Of a stretch of DNA of 64,000 nucleotides, positions 8,679 through 16,034 are shown in pieces (position 1 is the first letter of the stretch; each line of letters opens with the position of its first letter). The stretch covers positions 1-64,000 of the forward strand of contig JAHBWZ010000009.1 in the NCBI GenBank assembly GCA_019636755.1. The letters are read 5' to 3'. Position numbers and translations under genes: made by a program. Source of the stretch: Phycisphaeraceae bacterium (lineage in GTDB: Bacteria; Planctomycetota; Phycisphaerae; Phycisphaerales; SM1A02). The notes below the pieces were generated by a model, which saw nothing but the letters and a program-made list of their open reading frames with translations, was not told the DNA's origin and did no database searches.

Positions 8679-10046
8679 TCAGAACGCAAGCTGGAGCTGC
8701 GAGCGGAAGACGATCTGGCCGTCCTCGTTCGCCGAGTCCGTCAGCCAGCCGGCGCCGCGGCTCGCCCACGGGGCCTGGACCTCGTTGAGGCCGATGCCGA
8801 TGTCGGTCGTCCACTTGGCGTTGTGCTTCGCCCAGTACTTGTTGACGCCGACGGTGAGCACCATCAGGTCCTCGGAACCGGTCACGTCCACGTCGCCCCA
8901 CTCGAAGCGACCGAAGAGTTCCCAGTCCTCGGAGAGGTAGACGCCGCCCTGGAGAACGAACGCGATCTCGTCGCGGTCCGCGCCGGCAGCCGTGCCGTCA
9001 AAGCCGTACCAGATACCGGCGGCGTAGACGTTCCAGCCGTCGCCCTTGACCGTGGCATCGACCGTCGCGGCGAACACGTTGCCGCGGTCGGCGTTGTTGC
9101 CGAGACCGTCGCCATCGCCGTCGTACGCGACCGCGACGCCGATCATGCAGCCGTAGTCGCTGCCCTGCGCCGAGGTGAAGTCGCCCATCTGGTTCCAGGC
9201 GCCGGCGACCAGCCAGTCGAGGCGGGCGCTGATGCCGAACTCGCGGTCGCCCGCGAGCCAGTCACCGTAGGTGCCGGAGTTCCCGGGGAAGTCGCCGCCC
9301 CAGGCGGTGCCGCCGGAGCCGCCGTGACCCGTGTTGAGCATCGCCGCGAAGCGCATCTGGTCGGCCTCGTAGCCGAACTGGATGCCGCGGGAACGATCCT
9401 GGTTGAATCGCTCGTTGACGAGCGAGCGCTCGACGGCGAGCTGCCGGGTGGAGGAGACCAGTTCCTCGCGGAGGAACGGCGCCTTGAAGTGACCGACACG
9501 CAGCGACCAGCCGCCGTCCATCGACTTCTCGACGTACGCCTCGTCCAGCTGGAAGTTGCCGGTCATGCGCGAGTACGCGCCGAGGACCCGGTACTTCCAG
9601 GACCGATCCACGATGTGACCGCTGAAGCCGATCTTGGTGCGGCGCATCTCCACGCCCCAGTCCGTCTCGGTGCGGCTGTTCGCGCCCGGGATGTCCTGGG
9701 TCTGGAACACGAACCGGGTCTGGATCTGGCCGTTGATCTTGAGGCTGAAGTTGCCGTCATTGCTGCCGATCATGAAACCGCCGTCGTAGCCGGCGGTCAT
9801 GCCCTGCGAAAGCAGGCTGGCCCGGGTGTCCGCGTCCGCGAGGACATCGGCCACCAGGGCGCGGATCTCCGCATTGCGCTGCTCGTGCATGGTGGAGTCG
9901 CCCTTGAGCCGGGCAACTTCCGCCTCGAGCGCCGCGATGCGTGCTTCGTTGTTCGTACCCTCCGTCGGGGTGGCCGCTGCGCCGACACCGGTCAGCGTCA
10001 GCACCGATGCCCCCGCGAGGAGACCGACTCGCGTCGTAAGACTCAT
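8679..10046 (-). CDS. Phosphate-selective-type outer-membrane porin (OprO/OprP-like)
   Basis: A 455-residue secreted protein. A signal peptide (about 1-25, ending GVGAAA) is followed by a short coiled coil (residues 31-47, EARIAALEAEVARLKG) and a beta-barrel rich in alternating aromatic/polar strands. RRTKIGFSGHI, FQLDEAYVEK, RVGHFKAPFLREELVSS and the closing LQLAF (C-terminal phenylalanine, a BAM signal) match the porin O/P group. It should form an outer-membrane channel, possibly for phosphate or other anions; selectivity is inferred from family. The coiled coil resembles periplasmic tethers of S-layer-type porins. Strong Shine-Dalgarno AAGGAG precedes the ATG, and a TTGCGT-N17-TATCAT promoter lies about 175 bases upstream. 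Confidence 0.85.
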   Translation of the reverse strand: MSLTTRVGLLAGASVLTLTGVGAAATPTEGTNNEARIAALEAEVARLKGDSTMHEQRNAEIRALVADVLADADTRASLLSQGMTAGYDGGFMIGSNDGNFSLKINGQIQTRFVFQTQDIPGANSRTETDWGVEMRRTKIGFSGHIVDRSWKYRVLGAYSRMTGNFQLDEAYVEKSMDGGWSLRVGHFKAPFLREELVSSTRQLAVERSLVNERFNQDRSRGIQFGYEADQMRFAAMLNTGHGGSGGTAWGGDFPGNSGTYGDWLAGDREFGISARLDWLVAGAWNQMGDFTSAQGSDYGCMIGVAVAYDGDGDGLGNNADRGNVFAATVDATVKGDGWNVYAAGIWYGFDGTAAGADRDEIAFVLQGGVYLSEDWELFGRFEWGDVDVTGSEDLMVLTVGVNKYWAKHNAKWTTDIGIGLNEVQAPWASRGAGWLTDSANEDGQIVFRSQLQLAF

Positions 10047-10218
10047 TCTGTGACTCTCCTTAAAGCCTTGGACACTCTTGCGGGACCTTCGCACGGTCGC
10101 AGGGTCCCCGTCCGTATGTTCTGGTTGACATGCCCACGCTTCGAGGTCGACCTCGCCGCAGGCGACGTGTGCAGACGGATATCGACCGCGACCGGGCCGA
10201 TTCCTTGAGAAGTCGGGG

Positions 10219-10247
10219 ATGATAATCGGTGGCGCCGCGGAACGCAA
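10219..10247 (-). promoter_or_regulatory. Sigma-70-type promoter of the porin gene
   Basis: Read on the minus strand: TTGCGT (10247-10242), a 17-base spacer, then TATCAT (10224-10219). Transcription would start near 10212 and leave a leader of about 165 bases ending in the AAGGAG ribosome-binding site. The rest of the gap up to radA (10248-10399) contains no gene I can support. Confidence 0.65.
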
Positions 10248-10399
10248 AGCGTTGCGGCGCATTCGCCGCAACGCGTGTGCACGCGACACTGCGATCCGGA
10301 TCAATACATCGGAACACGCGAGCCCGCCATGACTTGAGACCGCCTGACGCACGCGCCGAGGCGGTTCAACGGGACTCGCGATCGATGCACATGAATGCG

Positions 10400-11965
10400 T
10401 TACGCCCGCCGGGCCGACTCAATTCTTCGGCGCGGGCGCGTGGTCCCGCGCGGTTCGGGCGTGTCTCCATCGGCCGGCGCGGGGGTCGACTGAAGTGGGG
10501 CGCCGAGCAGCGCGCCCGCGTCTGCGAGCGTCCGGACACGCGTGGCCTCCACGCCGCGCGGCAGCCGGACCTCGCCCTCGGCGGACAGGATGACGTGCCG
10601 GTAGCCGCGACGATGCGCTTCCTCGGCACGCAATTCCTGCTGGTGCACGGGACGGATCTCTCCACCCAGGCCGACCTCGCCGAACACGGCGGTGCCCGGC
10701 GGCACGGTGCGCCGCCGCGCCGCGCCGGCGATCGCGAGCGCCATCGCGAGATCCACGGCCGGCTCGACGACTTTCAGTCCGCCCGCCGCAGAGGCGAAGA
10801 CATCCTGGTCACCGAGCGCAAGCCCCAGGTGCTGCTCCAGTACCGCGATCGCCATGGCGAGCCGGTTCGCATCCAGTCCGCTGACGCGCCGGCGCGCCGT
10901 CCCGGGAAACGTGCCGGCAACCAGCGCCTGGATCTCCACGAGCAGGCAGCGCGTTCCGTGCATCACCGACGCGACGACGGTTCCCGGTCGCGGCGCGGCC
11001 GACGGATCCAGCCGCGTCAGCGACGGATCGAGGTCTTCGAGCCCGCGTTCCGTCATCGCGAAGAGCGCCACTTCCTGCGTCGAACCGAACCGGTTCTTCA
11101 CGGCGCGCACCACGCGGTGCGGACGGTGCCGTTCACCTTCGAATGACAGCACCACGTCGACCATGTGTTCGATGAGGCGCGGTCCGGCAAGCTGCCCGTC
11201 CTTCGTGACGTGGCCGACCAGGATCACCACCATCCCGGAGACCTTGGCCAGGTAGACGAGATCGGTGGCGCACCGGCGCACCTGGGAGACCGAGCCCGGC
11301 GCCCCGCTGACGTCGCCGCGGTGAATGAGCTGGATGGAGTCGATGATCAGCACACCGGGGCGATGGCGCCGCGCCTGCTCGGCCACGCGCGCGAGGTCGG
11401 TCTCCGCCAGCACGAGCAGCGAGTCGAGCCCCGGAAGCGCCGCGCCCGCCGCCGGATCCGCCGATGCCGCGCCGACCGGCACGAGCACGCGCTCGGCCCG
11501 GAGCCGCGTCTGGAAGGCCGACTCCTCGCTCGACACATACAGGACCGTCGACCCGCCTCGCGCCAGGCGGCCGGCGGTCTGCAGGAGCAGCGTCGACTTC
11601 CCGATGCCGGGATCCCCCCCGAGCAGGACGACCGACCCGGGCACGAACCCCTCGCCGAGAACGCGGTCCAGTTCCGCACTGCCGGTCCCGATCCGGCGGT
11701 GCACCGGCGGCTCGACACATGCAATCGGCTGCGCGCCGTCGATCAGCGCGGCCGACGCGGTGCTCCCGGCGCCCTCCGCGTCGCCGGCCCGCGCCCCGGA
11801 CTCCGTCCATGCGTCGGCGATGGACCGGTGCGCTTCTCGCGCGACCGGTGCGGGTGTGTATCGCTCCAGCGCGTCCCAGGCGCCGCAGTCCGGGCACTTC
11901 CCCATCCAGCGGGACTGCACGCCGCCGCACGTCCGGCACACGAAGTGCGACACGGTCTTTGCCAC
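10400..11965 (-). CDS. radA: DNA repair protein RadA/Sms
   Basis: A 521-residue RecA-like ATPase that drives branch migration of recombination intermediates. The N-terminal zinc finger is intact (C10, C13, C24, C27). Walker A (GGDPGIGKST) and the RadA-specific KNRFGSTQE motif follow, then a Lon-protease-like C-terminal domain, with a low-complexity tail of about 30 residues. The start is GTG with TAGACT 6 bases upstream and no Shine-Dalgarno. The insert between zinc finger and ATPase (about residues 45-85) is longer than usual. It is monocistronic as far as can be seen. Confidence 0.95.
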   Translation of the reverse strand: MAKTVSHFVCRTCGGVQSRWMGKCPDCGAWDALERYTPAPVAREAHRSIADAWTESGARAGDAEGAGSTASAALIDGAQPIACVEPPVHRRIGTGSAELDRVLGEGFVPGSVVLLGGDPGIGKSTLLLQTAGRLARGGSTVLYVSSEESAFQTRLRAERVLVPVGAASADPAAGAALPGLDSLLVLAETDLARVAEQARRHRPGVLIIDSIQLIHRGDVSGAPGSVSQVRRCATDLVYLAKVSGMVVILVGHVTKDGQLAGPRLIEHMVDVVLSFEGERHRPHRVVRAVKNRFGSTQEVALFAMTERGLEDLDPSLTRLDPSAAPRPGTVVASVMHGTRCLLVEIQALVAGTFPGTARRRVSGLDANRLAMAIAVLEQHLGLALGDQDVFASAAGGLKVVEPAVDLAMALAIAGAARRRTVPPGTAVFGEVGLGGEIRPVHQQELRAEEAHRRGYRHVILSAEGEVRLPRGVEATRVRTLADAGALLGAPLQSTPAPADGDTPEPRGTTRPRRRIESARRA

Positions 11966-11971
11966 GGCGGG

Positions 11972-11977
11972 AGTCTA
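11972..11977 (-). promoter_or_regulatory. Leaderless-type -10 box of radA
   Basis: TAGACT on the minus strand, 6 bases before the GTG start of radA; identical in sequence to the box before the M24 peptidase at 2.4 kb. No clear -35 or Shine-Dalgarno. Confidence 0.5.
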
Positions 11978-12076
11978 GCAGGCTGTTGAAGTCCTCCGCC
12001 GGACGGCGAGCGGCCCGCGGATGCTCCATGACCCGGCCGCCATGACACGGCCGCCACAACCTCCGGGCGCCACGCC

Positions 12077-12874
12077 TCAGCCGCGTCGGCGCAGGATGAG
12101 CACGTGATCCAGGCGGTCACCGCCGAAGGCCGACCGGCGGTTGATCCGGTAGTCGAAGTCGTGCGTTGCCACATGCTCCAGTTCGGGCACGGCGCGGAGC
12201 ACGGTGCGGAGCTGGCGGGGTCCGTACGTGCGGAATCGCCACGTGGACTCCAGTCGACGCACGTCGCCGTTCCTGTGGATCGTGAGCCGCGCGAAGAGGT
12301 CCTCCGTCCGCGAGACCGGGTCCGCCGCCGGTCCGCCGATGGTGCAGGTGATGCGCAGGCCGTCCCGCGCCGCACGCCACCGTTCGAAGCCCGGCGACCG
12401 ATCGCGGTAGTCGGTCAGGTGCAGTCCGAGGACGTAGATTCCCCCGGGTGCGAGCGCCCGCGCCACGCCGCGCAGGTGCGCGATCGCATCGCGATCGCTG
12501 AGCAGGTACTTGAACGTGCTGACCAGGCAGAAGGCGAGATCGAACGAGCCGGCGACCGTGAAGTCCTGCATCGCCGCGCGGAAGAACCGGCCTCGAGACC
12601 CCGCCTCCCGGAAGCGCCGGCGGGCGTAGCGGAGGCTGCCTTCACTCAGGTCGAACCCGGTCACGGACCAGCCGCGCTTCGCGAGTTCCAGCAGGATCCG
12701 GCCCGTCCCGCACGCGGGCTCCAGGGCGCGGCGCCGGGCCGTTCCACCGGCCGGAGGGATGTATCGCGCCGCCGCCGCCTCCAGAAAGTCCGCCTCCGTG
12801 ACCGTACCGGTCCCGAAGACGATGTCGTAGCAGTGGGCCTCGTCGTACCAGTCGAACGTCTCGTAGGTGGCCAT
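12077..12874 (-). CDS. Class I SAM-dependent methyltransferase
   Basis: A 265-residue Rossmann-fold methyltransferase. Motif I (EPACGTGRILLELAKRG), the acidic end of beta-2 (GFDLSEGSL) and motif III-like FDLAFCLVSTFKYLL are clear, and the AHLRGVARALAPGGIYVLGLH segment is typical of the Methyltransf_25 group. The substrate is unknown. The chosen ATG follows a CCGGAG ribosome-binding site; longer in-frame versions run into G/C-rich sequence without protein character. The upstream neighbour is the divergently unrelated 69-residue gene on the same strand, 97 bases away. Confidence 0.85.
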   Translation of the reverse strand: MATYETFDWYDEAHCYDIVFGTGTVTEADFLEAAAARYIPPAGGTARRRALEPACGTGRILLELAKRGWSVTGFDLSEGSLRYARRRFREAGSRGRFFRAAMQDFTVAGSFDLAFCLVSTFKYLLSDRDAIAHLRGVARALAPGGIYVLGLHLTDYRDRSPGFERWRAARDGLRITCTIGGPAADPVSRTEDLFARLTIHRNGDVRRLESTWRFRTYGPRQLRTVLRAVPELEHVATHDFDYRINRRSAFGGDRLDHVLILRRRG

Positions 12875-12971
12875 CGGACTCCGGGGGTCGGGTGAACGGT
12901 GTCGGACCGGGGAGGGCCGCGGTGCGCCGCGCCGTGCGTGCGGCCGGCCGCGCCGCCGGACGCGTCTGGCA

Positions 12972-13181
12972 TCAGCGGAATCGCCGCATGCGATGCATCC
13001 ACCGACCGTACTCCAGTGCCGCATGCAGCCGCGCGCGCCGCGGCGGCCAGGCGGATCGATCGTGTCCGAAGGCGGTCTCCGTCCGCCACGACCAGTACGG
13101 TCCGCGGAACCTGAATCGCGTCTGCACGCCGAGTCGGAGCAGGGCGCACACACCGCCGACGGTGTCGAGGAAGCGTCGCAT
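12972..13181 (-). CDS. Small basic protein, 69 residues
   Basis: An arginine- and tryptophan-rich protein (MRRFLDTVGGVC..., RFRFRGPYWSWRTETAFG, EYGRWMHRMRRFR). I recall similar short hypothetical proteins in Phycisphaerae sharing the FRFRGPYW..WR..TAFG core, though I cannot search. There is no signal peptide. Support for the start: a TAGGAT box lies 8 bases upstream on the minus strand, the spacing used by many genes in this window. The sequence between box and start contains CACCTCC, the opposite of a ribosome-binding site, which fits a leaderless message. Function unknown. Confidence 0.5.
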   Translation of the reverse strand: MRRFLDTVGGVCALLRLGVQTRFRFRGPYWSWRTETAFGHDRSAWPPRRARLHAALEYGRWMHRMRRFR

Positions 13182-13249
13182 CGGAGGTGATCCTACGTGG
13201 ATGCGCCGGCGCATGCGACCGCGCGCGGGTCGACCGCGACGCGCGGGAC

Positions 13250-13383
13250 TTGCCTGCGCGATTCAGGTCGGGCACAATATCTGCCGATACGGGGATCGTC
13301 CGGGCAGCGCTCGACGGCCCGGCTCGTCCGTCCACGCAAGATGCCGATCGGTGCTCCGACACGATCGGCATCTTCTTCGTTCC
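13250..13383 (+). ncRNA. Candidate small RNA gene with promoter and terminator
   Basis: A plus-strand TTGCCT (13250-13255), a 17-base spacer and CACAAT (13273-13278) form a plausible promoter. It is followed about 60 bases later by a perfect 13-bp hairpin AAGATGCCGATCG (13338-13350) / CGATCGGCATCTT (13362-13374) with the tail CTTCGTTCC. No protein of any merit lies between, so the unit would encode an RNA of roughly 95 bases. The hairpin could instead terminate nuoH on the minus strand, but the minus-strand tail (GCGTGGACG) is not T-rich. Purely sequence-inferred. Confidence 0.4.
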
Positions 13384-13393
13384 GGGCCACCAT

Positions 13394-13433
13394 GTCACGC
13401 CAGGTCACGCCAGGTCACGTCAGGTCGCGTCAC
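13394..13433. repeat. 10-bp tandem repeat downstream of nuoH
   Basis: Four consecutive copies of GTCACGCCAG with decay in the third and fourth (GTCACGTCAG, GTCGCGTCAC). It sits between the candidate small RNA terminator and the nuoH stop codon. No function evident. Confidence 0.75.
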
Positions 13434-13450
13434 CCGCACGACGCGCTCCG

Positions 13451-14692
13451 TCAGGAACGGGACGTCCCGGCGTCATCGAGCGGGCTGAACCGGCTGCCGA
13501 TGAGCGGCACGCGATGATTCGGATTCGCCTGTCGCGGCATGTGCGGATGCGCCAGCAGGATGATTCCCAGCGCCGCCAGCGATCCCGCCCAGAGGTGGTG
13601 CGTCCACCCGAGGAAGACGAAGAGGCTGGTGACCAGCAGCAGGAGCAGCGATACCGGGATCATGCCTTCCCACGCGAGCCGCATGAGCTGATCGAAGCGG
13701 AAGCGGGGCAGCGTCCAGCGGATCATCATCGTAAGGACCACCAGCCCGAAGACCTTGCCGAGCACGATGCCGAACTGCAGGAGCACGGTCGCGAGACCGC
13801 CGGTCGCCGGGACATCCCAGCCGAAGAGCGGATTGAGCGACCAGCCGCCCAGGAACAGCACTGCGAAGAAGGCGCTGCCGACGAAGAGGTGCACGTACTC
13901 CGCCATGAAGAAGAGCGCCCACTTCATGGACGAGTACTCGGTGTGCCAGCCGCCGACGAGTTCCTGCTCCGCCTCGGCCAGGTCGAACGGCGCCCGGTTG
14001 GCCTCCGCGAGCAGGCACGTGTAGAAGATGATGGCCGCCAGGGGCTGGTGCAGCAGGTACCACTGGCCGGAGAGCTGCGCCCCCACGATCTCCGTCGGCC
14101 GCACGGTCCCTGCCGCCAGGATCACGCAGAGCAGGCAGAGGCCCATCGGGATCTCGTACGAGATCATCTGGCACGACGCCCGGAGCCCGCCGAGGAACGA
14201 GTACTTGTTGTTCGAGGCCCAGCCGCCCAGGCCGACGCCGTAGACCCCCAGCGATGCCGTCGCGATCAGGTAGATCACGCCGACGTTCACGTCGGCGCCG
14301 ACGATGCGCACGGTGCCCGACAGGTCCAGGAACGGAATGGACGCCAGGTCCAGCGTCCCCGCCCACGGGATCACGACGAACCCGATCAGGGCCGGGATCA
14401 CCGAGAGCGCGGGCGCCAGGATGAAGAGCGTCCGGTCCGCCCCGCGCGGCATGAACTCCTCCTTGAGGAAGAGCTTGAGGCCGTCGGCGATCGGCTGGAG
14501 CAGGCCCAGCGGCCCGACGCGGTTCGGACCGATGCGGTCCTGCACCCAGGCGCAGACCTTCCGCTCCAGCAGGATGAAGTACGCCGCGAGCCCCAGCGCG
14601 AGGTGAAGCACGACGAAGATCGTCACCATCGAGGCGACGAACTGGGCCGTGACGAACGAGGGAAGTTCGAAGGCGAGGGTCGCGGGACGCAT
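13451..14692 (-). CDS. nuoH: NADH-quinone oxidoreductase subunit H
   Basis: Membrane subunit H (ND1) of respiratory complex I, 413 residues with about eight or nine hydrophobic helices. Conserved family segments are LLERKVCAWVQDRIGPNRVGP, LQPIADGLKLFLKEE, the charged quinone-site loop LAEANRAPFDLAEAEQELVGGWHTEYSSMKW and FIRWTLPRFRFDQLM-like MIRWTLPRFRFDQLMRLAW. The C-terminus is extended by about 35 residues. No other nuo gene is next to it, which is unusual because nuoH normally sits in the nuoA-N cluster. A TACACT box lies 9 bases before the ATG and there is no Shine-Dalgarno. Confidence 0.95.
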   Translation of the reverse strand: MRPATLAFELPSFVTAQFVASMVTIFVVLHLALGLAAYFILLERKVCAWVQDRIGPNRVGPLGLLQPIADGLKLFLKEEFMPRGADRTLFILAPALSVIPALIGFVVIPWAGTLDLASIPFLDLSGTVRIVGADVNVGVIYLIATASLGVYGVGLGGWASNNKYSFLGGLRASCQMISYEIPMGLCLLCVILAAGTVRPTEIVGAQLSGQWYLLHQPLAAIIFYTCLLAEANRAPFDLAEAEQELVGGWHTEYSSMKWALFFMAEYVHLFVGSAFFAVLFLGGWSLNPLFGWDVPATGGLATVLLQFGIVLGKVFGLVVLTMMIRWTLPRFRFDQLMRLAWEGMIPVSLLLLLVTSLFVFLGWTHHLWAGSLAALGIILLAHPHMPRQANPNHRVPLIGSRFSPLDDAGTSRS

Positions 14693-14701
14693 GGGTCGCG
14701 G

Positions 14702-14707
14702 AGTGTA
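14702..14707 (-). promoter_or_regulatory. Leaderless-type -10 box of nuoH
   Basis: TACACT on the minus strand, 9 bases before the nuoH ATG. It argues that nuoH has its own promoter and is not the tail of a distant nuo operon. Confidence 0.5.
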
Positions 14708-14778
14708 CCCGCGCCCGACCGCAGCGCCACCCCGACCGGCGGCCGATCACGCCCGTGCCCGACCGCCGGCCGGGCTGC

Positions 14779-15948
14779 TCAGCCGCGGAGCGCCCGGGCC
14801 ATCCGTTCCGTGGCGTCCAGGTGCGCCCGGAGTTCGCGCATCGAGTCGCCCCCGAACTTCTCCAGGACCGCGCCGGCGACCTCGAAGGCCACCGCGTGCT
14901 GCATGACGACGCTGGCGGCCGGCAGTGCACAGACGTCCGACCGCTCGTAGTCCGAGTGGCCCGCCTCGCCCGTCCGCAGGTCGATGCTCGGCATGCCTCT
15001 CAGCAGCGTCGAGATCGGCTTCATCGTGCCGGTGACGACGATCGGCATGCCGTTGGTCATGCCGCCCTCCAGCCCGCCGGCGTTGTTCGTCGGCCGGACA
15101 TAGCCCAGATGGCGCGCCGCGGCGCTCGCCGCATCGAAGTGGATGGGATCGTGCACCTGCGAACCGGGCAGGCCGCCGACCGCGCGACCGAGTCCGATCT
15201 CCACCGCCTTGAACGCCTGGATGCTCATGACCGCGCGGGCCAGGCGGCCGTCGAGCTTCGTGTCCCACTGGACGCAGGAGCCGAGACCGATGGGCACGTT
15301 GAACACGTGCACCTCGCACCAGCCGCCCACGGTGTCGCGATCGACCTTCGCCCGGCGGATGTGGTCGATGATGCGCTGCGACGCCGACGCGTCGGGGCAG
15401 TAGACCTCCGAGCGGTCGCGCGCCTCCAGCATCGAGCGCCAGTTCTCCGCGGTGACCTCGACCGTCGTCAGCGCGTCGCGAAGCCCCCGGACGAACCCGA
15501 AACACTCGATGTCCAGCGCACGCAGCAGGCAGGAGGCCACCGTCCCGGCCGCGACGCGCGCCGCCGTCTCCCGCGCACTGGCACGCTCCAGCGCATCGCG
15601 GCAGTCGTCGGTCAGCCACTTGATCGCGCCGGCCAGGTCGGCATGCCCGGGTCGCGGCCGGTGCAGCGGCGGTGTCCGCCCGGGATCGTCAAGCCGGCTG
15701 TCACGGTTCATGATCCGGATCGCGATCGGGGCCCCCGTGGTGCGTCCCTGCCGCACGCCCGCCAGGAACGTCACCTCGTCCGTCTCGATGCGCTGCCGGC
15801 CGCCGCGCCCGTATCCGCCCTGCCGCCGGCGCAGTTCGGCGTTCATGAATGCCACGTCCGGCGCAAGCCCCGCCGGCACGCCTTCGACGAGCGCGATGAG
15901 TTCGGGTCCGTGCGATTCACCGGCGGTGCGGAAGGTGAGCGACGCCAT
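14779..15948 (-). CDS. aroC: Chorismate synthase
   Basis: A 389-residue enzyme that converts EPSP to chorismate using reduced FMN, the last step of the shikimate pathway. Signatures seen: the N-terminal TAGESHGPEL, GRGGRQRIETDEV, the RPRPGHADLAGAIKW region, the FMN-binding RASARETAARVAAGT block and the NNAGGLEGGMTNG motif. The internal ATG at MASLTFRTAGESHG is chosen because chorismate synthases begin there; a TACCAT box lies 8 bases upstream. Divergent from hslU. The earlier shikimate steps (aroDE) are 5.5 kb away on the other strand. Confidence 0.96.
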   Translation of the reverse strand: MASLTFRTAGESHGPELIALVEGVPAGLAPDVAFMNAELRRRQGGYGRGGRQRIETDEVTFLAGVRQGRTTGAPIAIRIMNRDSRLDDPGRTPPLHRPRPGHADLAGAIKWLTDDCRDALERASARETAARVAAGTVASCLLRALDIECFGFVRGLRDALTTVEVTAENWRSMLEARDRSEVYCPDASASQRIIDHIRRAKVDRDTVGGWCEVHVFNVPIGLGSCVQWDTKLDGRLARAVMSIQAFKAVEIGLGRAVGGLPGSQVHDPIHFDAASAAARHLGYVRPTNNAGGLEGGMTNGMPIVVTGTMKPISTLLRGMPSIDLRTGEAGHSDYERSDVCALPAASVVMQHAVAFEVAGAVLEKFGGDSMRELRAHLDATERMARALRG

Positions 15949-15956
15949 TCCCGTCG

Positions 15957-16026
15957 ATGGTACTCGGACTCCGGACGGGCGATCGCACGGGACGGCCGCG
16001 GGCGCGGCACCGCGCCTGCATACCAT
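15957..16026. promoter_or_regulatory. Divergent leaderless-type promoters (aroC / hslU)
   Basis: TACCAT occurs on both strands in this 86-base intergenic region: minus strand 15962-15957, 8 bases before the aroC ATG, and plus strand 16021-16026, 8 bases before the hslU ATG. The symmetry of motif and spacing on both sides is striking. No Shine-Dalgarno on either side. Confidence 0.6.
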
Positions 16027-16034
16027 CCGCCCCC

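Noticed and set aside
13338-13374. Strong hairpin considered as the nuoH terminator.
   Set aside because: On the nuoH strand the following bases are GCGTGGACG, not T-rich, whereas the opposite strand has a TTCTTCGTT tail; I assigned it to a plus-strand RNA, though a dual role is possible.
13183-13485. Near-perfect ribosome-binding site GGAGGTGATCC on the plus strand followed by an ATG and an 96-codon open frame.
   Set aside because: The encoded sequence is arginine-rich without protein character. The same bases are the spacer and TAGGAT box of the 69-residue gene read on the other strand, so the match is best explained as the complement of that promoter region.
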